From: Mesostigma viride | Lineage: Eukaryota > Streptophyta > Mesostigmatophyceae > Mesostigmatales > Mesostigmataceae | DNA: 64,000 nt | NCBI GenBank assembly: GCA_009746045.1 | Contig: RPFO01000702.1 | Span: forward strand, 62,001 to 126,000 | Direction of reading: 5' to 3' | In this document: piece by piece, positions 56,906-64,000 of the stretch | How the letters are laid out: every line of letters begins with the position of its first letter | Position numbering within the stretch: position 1 is the stretch's first letter | Program-made: the position numbers and the translations under genes | The notes under the pieces: generated by a model | Told to the model about the DNA's origin: nothing | What the model saw: the letters and a program-made list of their open reading frames with translations, nothing else | Databases searched by the model: none

Positions 56906-58703
56906 CTATCGCATTGGTTGTATAAATTATCCGTCTAATAACCTCAGGATACTGTAAAAAAAACTACCAGATTTCCCCAATTATTTTGCCAGGATTTTGC
57001 TATGTGGGGATACTGTTTTCCCCATTTTAGATCAAAATCAGATAAAGCGCCAAGGGCATCATCTTCAGTAACCGAGCCGTATACTAACTTTAAATCAGCA
57101 GCAACTTTTTTCCTATCTTTATAGCTTACGTATGCTAAGCTGCTTCTAATTTGATGGACGATACACAACTGATGTTCGGTTTCGGGATATACGGCAGATA
57201 TAGCTTCACTCATGCCGGTCAAATTATCACTACAGGCTATCAGAATATCTTTCAATCCTCTGTTTTTCATTTCAGTAAAATTATTTAGCCAAAATTTAGA
57301 TCCTTCGTTCTCACTGATCCATAACCCTAAAATATCTTTCCTACCGGTTAAATCTATGCCCAAAGCTACATATACCGCCTTGTTAATAATCCTCTTATCC
57401 TGTCTTACTTTAACTACTAAGGCATCAAAATACACAATGGCATAAATCGATTCTAAGGGTCTATGTTGCCAGCTCCTAACCTCATCCATTATATTATCTG
57501 TAACTCTGCTAATTAAGCTTTCACTTATTTCAGCTCCATACAATTCCTGAATTTGTAGCTTAATGTCAGAGACGCTCATTCCCTTTGCATATAGTGATAA
57601 TATCTTCTGATCTAACCCATCGATCCTAGTCTGGCGCTTCGGTACTAGCAGCGGGGAAAATTCAGCATTTCTATCACGAGGTACTTCCAGTTCTAATACT
57701 CCGCCTTCAGTAATTAGGCTCTTCTTGCCAACTCCATTCCTGCTGTTCTCCGTTTCCCCTCTGCCATATTTGCTATAGCCAAGATGCTCGTCCATTTCCG
57801 CTTTTAAAGCTCTTTCAAATAGATTTTTTGTCAGCTCTTTTAACATCCCGTCTTTAGCAAAAAAACTTGTTAAATCTGTGTCTTTATCTATTAACAAATC
57901 TACCGCTTGTTTTATTTTTTCTTGATCGCTCTTACTCATGTTATTTCCTTAATAAATTATATTATTGTTAATATAACCTATTCTAGAAATTTACACATTT
58001 AGTTGGAAAGAACCCATGTTGTGCTGAACATTCTAGCAAAAAATAGGCTATAGAAGTTATTTTACTAGCTTTTTCGCTATATATTGGACTTTTATGTAAA
58101 AGTTCAACATCTATGCCAGTTTTTTTAAACACAGACTGAATTTCTTTTTTTGCATTAACAAAATCTGGAGTTTCTCTTAATCTTGTTCTAGCAAGTCCAC
58201 CAATCATGGCTATTATTGTACCAATTAAAAATGCATAACGCCAATTAAATCCTTCAGTGGTAGCAAGGGATGCAACAGCTAAAGCTGCAACACCTCCCAA
58301 AGTTAAAGAAACTGTTATAAACCCTACAACTGGAAAAATAGTAGGCCTTTTTATAGTTTCAGTTAAGTATATTTCTGCTCCTATTACTTCACCCATAGAT
58401 GACATACCTTGCATAGCACGGCAAACAATCATTATATAAGAAGCAGTAATTCCAATTTCATTATAAGTTGGTAGTATATACATAATTATACATGATACTG
58501 CCATTAAAATTGTAGTAATGATTACTGTCAGTTTACGTCCAAAATTATCACCGATATATCCAAATATAATTGCCCCGAACGGTCGAAGTATAAAAACTGA
58601 AGAAAAACTAAGAGCCCCTATAAGACGAGCTGTAAGAGGATCAGTTTTTGGAAAAAATAATTCATTTAAAAGAACAGCCATATGGACATATAGCATCAAA
58701 TCA

Positions 58704-60652
58704 GTAGGGTCGAGGTCAGGCGCGCATACTCAAACTCAAGAGCCACGTTTCCTGCCCCCGCCACGTCAAACCCGCCGTGCGGTTTTCCCGCAACGGGCTT
58801 TCCCTTAGAATTTCGTATCCAAGTTTATGAGACCTAATTGAACAGGAGTTACTTTCAAGAGGTGGTATCCATTATATAACCCTAAGGTTTTATAAAGTGT
58901 CTCTTTACTCCATCTCTTCCATCCAAATCCTTGACGCTTTTGGGCATACATAAGATGTCTTCTCAGCTTCTTTTCTACCCAGTCTTTGATAAATGCAAAG
59001 CATTCACTTGAGTTCCCGATCCTAAAATAGGATACCCAACCTCTTAGAATTGGGTTGATCTCATCGATAACTTGTCTTACATGATGTGATCGATGTTGTC
59101 GGAATACTTCTTTGAGCTTTCTCAACAGTTTTGTACGACTTTCTATTTTAGGGAGGCGCAGTACTCCTTCTTTTCCTTGCCTTGTCCGTATTCGTTTGAA
59201 GCGGAAACCAAGGAAAGAGAAAGTGTTACCTTTTTCTGCATATACAAGTCTAGTTTTATCAGTGTTCAGCGTAACTCCAATCTTACTAAGTTCTTCTCGA
59301 AGCCTTTTATAAGCAGCTTTAAAGAGCCATTCCCATTTTTGATAACTATCAACTAAAATCACAATGTCATCGGCCCATCTATAATATTCTAGATTAGTGT
59401 AGCTTTTGCCTTGAATTACAATCTTTGTAGCCTCTTTTGCTCTTTCAAGCATCTCATCCACTGAAGTCAGATAGATGTTGCTTAACAGAGGTGATAAAGG
59501 GCCTCCTTGACAAATTCCACTTTTACCTCCCGCCTTAATTATTAGCTTCAGAAGCCTCATAACAGATGAATCTTTAACTCTTTTAGCTAATTTGGTAAGA
59601 AGAATATCATGTCTGATGCTGCCATAATAATCCTTAAGATCGGCATCAATGACGTTTCCTTTCTTCTTAACGAGATCATCTGCTATTCTTTGCACTGCTT
59701 CTTGTGCATTTTTACTAGGTCGGTATCCATAAGATCCTTGTTGAAAGTCTGCTTCAAAAATAGGTTCAAGAATGAGTTTTAAAGCACCCTGAACCACACG
59801 ATCCCGTATGGAAGGAATTAAAAGCTTGCGCATACCTTTTCCGCTTGCTTTTGGTATTTCTTTTAGACGGTTTCGTAAAGGGTAGTAAGTCTCTGATTTA
59901 AGTTCATTGTGTATCTGGTGAAGAAACGATTCAACACCGTTTCTTTCTATATCCTCAAAGGTCATCTTGTCAATGCCTGGCGCTCCATTGTTCTTTCGTG
60001 CCAGACGATACGATTCTCTTAAGGTTTCAATTTTACACATATGTACATAAATGCCCCAGAATCGCCAAGTCTTTTCAGACTTCGCTTGAATGTATATCTT
60101 CTTCCTCAGATCTTGTAATAAAATTGGAGTTTTTATCATTCTCCTTTACCTCTCGTTTTGTTAGAAGATGTTTTCTAAGTAAGAGGCCTTCGCTCCACAA
60201 GCATTACCTTGCTTCATCACTACTATGCCCCTATCCGACTCCCTCTCATCTTCTCTTCTTTTCCGAGATATATCTCGTTATAGAAAAGATCTTGCTCCTA
60301 GTATTTCTCTAGGGATGAGGAGGGCCTCTCCAGTTGCTACCTATGTCCTATCTGTTCATGTCGTCACTATTACCCCGCTGAAGAAACAAAACGTGTCAGT
60401 TAGATTTCATTTTGTTTTACTGTTTTCACCTAATACTTAGAGGCTCAACCTTCAGACTTAATTCTTTTACGAGGCTACCAATGTGTTCATTTGCATTACG
60501 ACCTGAACAGTCACACCAATTCTTTAAATTGGTTTGTCGATAGGCTTCAATATAATGATTTCGCATTATATTGCTATCCTAGTTACACGGCTCTAACTTT
60601 TACCGTGGTGAGTTTATCTCTCACTCAACATAAGCGCCTTAACTGGACGCAC
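58704..60652 (-). mobile_element. group II intron A (within proP2)
   Basis: The 1949-base intron begins GTGCGTCC at 60652 and ends CCCTAC at 58704. Domain V lies at about 58768-58801 (AAGCCCGTTGCGGGAAAACC...GGCGGGTTT). It inserts between TATTT and TGATTTG of proP2, so removal restores TAT TTT GAT TTG (YFDL). It is clearly different from intron B in both RNA and RT. Confidence 0.92.
58805..60139 (-). CDS. group II intron reverse transcriptase/maturase (intron A)
   Basis: The 444-residue protein carries ESYRLARKNNGAPGIDKMTF, RLKEIPKASGKGMRKLLIPS, the core VIDADLKDYYGSI, CQGGPLSPLLSNIYL and the catalytic box YYRWADDIVILV. The X domain follows (INPILRGWVSYFRIGNSSE) with GWKRWSKETLY near the end. 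No endonuclease domain is present. It appears intact. By motif style (GGPLSP, RWADD) it belongs to a different group II class from intron B. Confidence 0.93.
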   Translation of the reverse strand: MIKTPILLQDLRKKIYIQAKSEKTWRFWGIYVHMCKIETLRESYRLARKNNGAPGIDKMTFEDIERNGVESFLHQIHNELKSETYYPLRNRLKEIPKASGKGMRKLLIPSIRDRVVQGALKLILEPIFEADFQQGSYGYRPSKNAQEAVQRIADDLVKKKGNVIDADLKDYYGSIRHDILLTKLAKRVKDSSVMRLLKLIIKAGGKSGICQGGPLSPLLSNIYLTSVDEMLERAKEATKIVIQGKSYTNLEYYRWADDIVILVDSYQKWEWLFKAAYKRLREELSKIGVTLNTDKTRLVYAEKGNTFSFLGFRFKRIRTRQGKEGVLRLPKIESRTKLLRKLKEVFRQHRSHHVRQVIDEINPILRGWVSYFRIGNSSECFAFIKDWVEKKLRRHLMYAQKRQGFGWKRWSKETLYKTLGLYNGYHLLKVTPVQLGLINLDTKF

Positions 60653-60734
60653 AAATATTCTAAAAAAGTACCGATTTGAAGTAATGCAATAGATTCTTTC
60701 TGTTCTCTTGTAAGACTTTGCTGTTTTACTATTT

Positions 60735-60755
60735 TCATATAAGATTAATCGCCAT
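60735..60755 (-). promoter_or_regulatory. short upstream reading frame overlapping proP2 start
   Basis: An ATG at 60755 with AAGGAG about 10 bases upstream opens six codons (MAINLI) and stops at TGA, overlapping the proP2 start codon as ATGA. Either this frame recruits ribosomes for proP2 by coupling, or it is chance. Confidence 0.35.
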
Positions 60756-60769
60756 TTAATAAACACTCC

Positions 60770-60925
60770 TTAATTAAAACAACTATTTAAGCTACTTTTC
60801 AATTATTTATTGCTCTAGTTATGGTAAATTATTGAGATTAGTTATTATTTTAATTTATTTTGTTGAATATATGTAGTAGTCTCTTAATAATCTGATTTTA
60901 GAAATTTTAGCTAATTGAGCATATA
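60770..60925 (-). promoter_or_regulatory. conserved upstream region of proP2
   Basis: This sequence aligns by eye with 36922-37090 upstream of proP1 (see the shared blocks listed there), showing that regulatory sequence was duplicated with the gene. Confidence 0.55.
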
Positions 60926-61320
60926 TCTTCTCCTGGTTTTTATAGAAAATAAATTTGTAGACATCTCTTTTTATATCAAGAGTTTTTTTATATGCACGTA
61001 TGGATCTACCCGATAATGCTGAAAAAAATATTAATGTATACGACCTATGGACTTTTAAACTTCAATATTTGCTATAGTCATAATAGAACTCGTAACCTAC
61101 AAACTAATTTCTATCAGATCAACGGTTGCTAAGAACTATACAAGTTATTAGTTTTATTGCAGATTTAAGGTTTGTCTTAATTTACCATCAATATTTTATA
61201 TTTCTCACATATTTCAAGGCTAGAATTTCTACATTATTACTTCTTTAGCTCTTGGTCTGTTTCTTGATATTCTCTCTGAAGTGTTATATAGATTTTTGGC
61301 ATAGGTAATCATAGAGTACT
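60926..61320. other. decayed region without recognisable gene
   Basis: A short minus-strand frame end (IYAQLAKISKIRLLRDYYIY, overlapping the conserved region) and other fragments are seen. No family could be recognised. Confidence 0.3.
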
Positions 61321-61665
61321 ACTTGTTAGGATTCTACCCTTAATCTTATGCAATGGGTAACCTTAGTGCTAGCTTCCCCTACTTGATCTTATATCATAAA
61401 AACTTGAATCCGTACTTTACATGTACAATTTTTGTCTTCTCTTTTCACAGATCTATATCTAGTTTACTTAAAACTCCAGTAGCATACTCTAATGCCACTT
61501 GCACTTTTGCTCTTGTAGTACAAATCACCCACTCAATCATCGACAAACCGCGTTAGCCTATATTTTTTACGCTTTATCTCTCAATCAACCAGAAATAATA
61601 CATTACTCACCAAAGACGAAACACAGCACCTTCGGGCACTTCTCGTTCAGTCGTCATCCTAGTTC
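61321..61665 (-). pseudogene. second decayed group II intron RT fragment
   Basis: The pieces KYRLTRFVDD, a TGA where Trp is expected, VICTTRAKVQVALEYATGVL, KEKTKIVHVKYGFKFL and GKLALRLP match the region around and after the YADD box of group II RTs. The catalytic box is FVDD. At least four in-frame stops occur. It is distinct from the fragment at 7377-7640. Confidence 0.6.
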
Positions 61666-61941
61666 CTTCAGTAAGGCATACAGCCCTTATTATTGACTCA
61701 AGTAATTTCAATATTAGTCCAGCTGTATAGCTTATTAAACAAAGTAATAAGCCCTTGGTATAATGCTGATCTAAAGAAATTCCTCAAATTAGCATCACTA
61801 CCCCAATCATTACCTCCTTCTAACTCAAGCCATATCTTTTGTAATGAATCTTTTACTACTGAGATTTGTACTCAAATCTGTCCTCTTATCTAATTCTTTT
61901 AAAAAGTCGTCGACGTAGCAATATATTTCTGTAAAACCCAT
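61666..61941 (-). pseudogene. IS982-type transposase stub, copy b, and adjacent unassigned frame
   Basis: From the ATG at 61941 the frame reads GFTEIYCYVDDFLKELDKRT then STNLSSKRF and soon stops, like the stub at 52977-53035. After a frame change, 61698-61853 holds about 50 open codons (KDSLQKIWLELEGGNDWGSD, then LRNFFRSALYQGLITLFNKL) that I cannot assign. Confidence 0.45.
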
Positions 61942-62045
61942 TTTTTTATAGATTATTTCTATTATTTTGTGAAATAAAATAACCTACAACTTAGTTATTT
62001 GCTGATATAGAGATTAACTTTCTAATCCGAAACTTGCATAAATTA
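61905..62045. repeat. dispersed repeat, partner at 52981-53130
   Basis: Both copies have the same orientation and share blocks such as AATTCTTTTAAAAAGTC, CAATATATTTCTGTAAAA, TTATTTCTATTATTTTGTGA and TAACTTTCTAA-CGAAACT. They correspond to the start of the IS982-type transposase and the end of its element. Confidence 0.75.
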
Positions 62046-62166
62046 GAGGGAATTGTTACAATTAATAAAAGCTTGTTAAATAACTCTTTTAAACATCTAT
62101 CTCATTAAAAAACACCAAAAAAGAAGAAAGAAAATACCTTTGATCTCTCTCCTCTTAGAATATAGT

Positions 62167-64000
62167 TTAAAATAAAAGTTTTAACTTTAATGTACCCTGA
62201 TGTCCAACGTATTTTTTCTTCAGATGGCAGTTATAGCTAGCATCTATTTCAGTATTATTACGTTTTACAAGTACACTACCGCCAATATTGTAACCTAATT
62301 TCGGTAATTTACTGGTATTTGTATCATTTTCAAATTCCCTATCGGCCCACTGTAATTTAACTTTTCCTTGCTTTATCTTATCTTGCAATATCCTTTCCAT
62401 GGAAAAGTTTAAGGAAGGTATAAAATGTATATTCCCAGCTACCACCTGAGGCATCGAGGCCTTAATTCCCGCTATACCGCTGAATATTTTTCTAGATTTA
62501 CTTGTTACTGATAAATTGAACACATCATTACCAGTTTCATCGTATGCGCCATCAGCTATTTTACCGTATTTAAATCCTATACTAGGTGTTAATACAAATT
62601 TATCGATGTTAAATTTATAACTTAATTGACTTCTAATGTTATAACCTTTGGTATTGAACTTACCGGTAGCCGTCTCATATATACCATCATCGATTAACTT
62701 AACACTCTTATTAACCACTTTACCTTTTATAAAGGAAACTGCTCCTTGAAGTAATAATCTATTAACAACTTCACCCTGACCATAAATCGAAAACGTATCA
62801 TGATTAACATTAAACTTATCGCCTCTAGTTTGAGACATTTTAAATTTAGAGCGAGCCTTACCATAAGCTATTCCAATCAGATTAGCTTCATTTTCCCCTA
62901 AATTGATATCAGCACCAATAGTAATTCCCCCTATATTAGTTCGGTAAGCATCAGCATTTGAGCTAGAACCTTGCTTGGCACCACCATAAAAGCCGCTAAT
63001 CCATACGCTTTTGTTTAGTTTCTTAACTTCTTCACCAGCAGCAACTCCCACCATTAACATTCTATTTTCAATTTGTGTAAACACACTGCTAAATAGGATA
63101 TTACTTATTTCTGGAGTTATTAAATTAGCCCGTTGTTTAAAATGGCTTATTCCTTGCTCAATTTCCTCACTTTCTAAATTTTGCATCGCAGATAAATATC
63201 TTGCAGCTTTATTCATAGAAGAAGTTGAAGATGATTCGTTAGTATTATTTGGATCTTGCAAGCTTTCATTGAAGTCAAAATCAACTTCCGAAAGCAGCTC
63301 AGCCGTTTTTTCTGGATTTTGTTTAGCAGCTAAAATTACCTCTTGTGCTTTTGCCTTTTTTAACTTGATTTTTTCATGATGAGCAATCAGTTCTTTAATT
63401 AAATCTTTCTTGATTTCATTACTGCCTTCAGAATTTAAAATATCATTTATTAATAATTCAGTTTCTTTAATTAAATCTTTCTTGATTTCATTACTGCCTT
63501 CAGAATTTAAAATATCATTTATTAATAATTCAGTTTCTTTAGTTAAAGGCTCTGATATTTCAGCTACAACATCTGGTACAGAACTATCTAAAGGTTTCCC
63601 AGCTAGTAGAATTGAGCCAACAGCATAATCAACACCAACATCCTTTCTTACCGTCTCTACTCCCTCTACAGCTGGCAATTCAGAACCAATGCCTATAACC
63701 TTAGATGTTATTAAAGGATTTTGAACAGCTAATTGAGGTAAAGTTTCTATATCACTTGATAAACCTAAATTTTTACCACCGCTTACAGAACGCACTACTA
63801 TAGCATTATTAAACTTAGGACTTGCTTCAATACTAACTATATCCGATACTGAATCTGTTAAAACCCTTCCATTTCCTAATACTCTTAAAGCTTCATTATC
63901 GTTAACAACTAAAGGCTCTGATATTTCAGCTACAACATCTGGTACAGAACTATCTAAAGGTTTCCCAGCTAGTAGAATTGAGCCAACGGCATAATCAACA
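62167..64000 (-). CDS. autotransporter-type surface protein, N-terminal part beyond window
   Basis: The frame is open from the window edge to a stop at 62167 (over 610 residues visible). The C-terminal about 280 residues form an autotransporter beta-domain: SVWISGFYGGAKQGSSSNAD, GGITIGADINLGENEANLIG, FSIYGQGEVVNRLLLQGAVS and a last strand GTLKLKLLF with terminal Phe. The visible passenger part carries VDYAVGSILLAGKPLDSSVP twice (122 residues apart) and a 24-residue tandem duplication (ETELLINDILNSEG...KKDLIK). It resembles Sca-family autotransporters of Rickettsia in its barrel and repeats. The specific member cannot be stated. An autotransporter remnant also lies at 48-49.4 kb. Confidence 0.8.
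   Translation of the reverse strand, partial: VDYAVGSILLAGKPLDSSVPDVVAEISEPLVVNDNEALRVLGNGRVLTDSVSDIVSIEASPKFNNAIVVRSVSGGKNLGLSSDIETLPQLAVQNPLITSKVIGIGSELPAVEGVETVRKDVGVDYAVGSILLAGKPLDSSVPDVVAEISEPLTKETELLINDILNSEGSNEIKKDLIKETELLINDILNSEGSNEIKKDLIKELIAHHEKIKLKKAKAQEVILAAKQNPEKTAELLSEVDFDFNESLQDPNNTNESSSTSSMNKAARYLSAMQNLESEEIEQGISHFKQRANLITPEISNILFSSVFTQIENRMLMVGVAAGEEVKKLNKSVWISGFYGGAKQGSSSNADAYRTNIGGITIGADINLGENEANLIGIAYGKARSKFKMSQTRGDKFNVNHDTFSIYGQGEVVNRLLLQGAVSFIKGKVVNKSVKLIDDGIYETATGKFNTKGYNIRSQLSYKFNIDKFVLTPSIGFKYGKIADGAYDETGNDVFNLSVTSKSRKIFSGIAGIKASMPQVVAGNIHFIPSLNFSMERILQDKIKQGKVKLQWADREFENDTNTSKLPKLGYNIGGSVLVKRNNTEIDASYNCHLKKKYVGHQGTLKLKLLF
63394..63537 (-). repeat. tandem 72-bp repeat in autotransporter passenger
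   Basis: Two adjacent, practically identical 72-base units (63394-63465 and 63466-63537) encode ETELLINDILNSEGSNEI followed by KKDLIK. Confidence 0.95.
63548..64000 (-). repeat. 87-bp block repeated 366 bases apart
   Basis: The blocks 63548-63634 and 63914-64000 differ at one base in 87 and keep frame. The second ends exactly at the window edge, so the repeat is likely longer and may continue outside. Confidence 0.9.

Larger units (their letters stand above)
54823..57939 (-). pseudogene. IS256-family transposase interrupted by a group II intron
   Basis: The 5' part (56906-57939) reads through the DDE domain (VALGIDLTGRKDILGLWISE; DNLTGMSEAISAVYPETEHQ; LCIVHQIRSSLAYVSYKDRK). A run of eight T residues (56956-56963) shifts the frame; with seven, it continues QYPEVIRRIIYTTNAI. 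The 3' part (54823-55004) supplies LNSQLRKVTNNKRVFPSDDS and the remaining tail. Joining across the intron gives NAIEGLNSQL, the standard IS256 sequence. The reconstructed length is about 404 residues, normal for the family. The homopolymer shift is the only defect apart from the intron. Confidence 0.88.
54783..58014 (-). mobile_element. IS256-family insertion sequence carrying a group II intron
   Basis: Imperfect terminal repeats face inward (GGCTCTGGATTTTTAAGTGTGTAAATTC left, GGTTCTTTCC...ATGTGTAAATTTC right). The target CATGTTGG (54775-54782) is repeated as CATGTTGT (58015-58022). Subtracting the intron (55005-56905) leaves about 1.33 kb, the usual IS256 size. Confidence 0.88.
54255..60738 (-). 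pseudogene. ProP-type MFS symporter copy 2, split by group II intron and IS256 element
   Basis: Three exon-like parts form one MFS gene. The first (60653-60738) encodes MKIVKQQSLTREQKESIALL and then LQIGTFLEY. The second (58015-58703) continues FDLMLYVHMAVLLNELFF. The third (54255-54782) carries the C-terminal helices from TCFFLTYAYSANVLKEVHNY on. A group II intron lies between parts one and two, and joining the two restores EYFDLML exactly. An IS256-family element lies between parts two and three with a near-perfect 8-base target duplication. Only the insertion sequence is expected to inactivate the gene, since the intron could splice. It is tail to tail with spoT copy 2, as proP1 is with spoT1. 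Confidence 0.9.

Overview
The window is AT-rich bacterial DNA whose gene content points to an alphaproteobacterium of the order Rickettsiales, most likely Rickettsiaceae (a Rickettsia, Megaira or Trichorickettsia type of intracellular symbiont). The evidence is the mixture of ProP-like MFS carriers, stand-alone SpoT-type hydrolases, AmpG permease, MlaA/MlaC, a large DPD/GltD-like flavoprotein, a gene-transfer-agent-like portal and terminase pair, ankyrin, TPR and leucine-rich-repeat proteins, autotransporters and many decayed transposons. The species cannot be named from the sequence alone.

Layout. 1-7.6 kb: the end of a large HTH/NB-ARC/TPR protein, a small ankyrin protein, and a graveyard of LRR, TnsB/TniA-type transposase, Rpn nuclease and group II maturase remnants, with two divergent TfoX-N-like genes. 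8-10.4 kb: a POT peptide transporter broken by one frameshift, and an IS3 orfA remnant. 10.5-14.4 kb: a surface protein with eleven 29-residue repeats and a beta-barrel-like end, then a TPR protein and a protein with a tandem internal duplication. 14.5-36.4 kb is the conserved core: rpsD, topA, dprA, a peroxiredoxin, GTA-like portal and terminase, tRNA-Thr, a secreted trypsin-like protease, dnaK-dnaJ, an LpxJ/DUF374-type acyltransferase, aatA, a TPR methyltransferase, mlaA-mlaC-trxA, and a 1025-residue flavoprotein.

36.5-47.6 kb: proP1 tail to tail with spoT1, tRNA-Ser, ampG, a nitronate-monooxygenase-like gene, the anaerobic ribonucleotide reductase pair nrdD-nrdG, and a Crp/Fnr regulator. 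A perfect FNR-type box (TTGAT-N4-ATCAA) lies in the divergent promoter between the nitronate-monooxygenase-like gene and nrdD. Together these look like a small oxygen-responsive module, unusual for this group, that would let the cell make dNTPs without oxygen.

48-64 kb is accessory and rearranged. It holds an autotransporter pseudogene, a BON-domain protein, the tail of a LigD-type ligase cut by an IS4-family element, a third TfoX-N-like gene, and a second spoT/proP pair. This second proP is interrupted twice: by a group II intron whose removal restores the reading frame exactly, and by an IS256-family element that itself carries another group II intron, whose removal also restores the transposase frame across the splice junction. 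The window ends inside an autotransporter with several internal repeats. Upstream sequence shared by the two proP genes shows that the proP/spoT unit was duplicated before the second copy was invaded.
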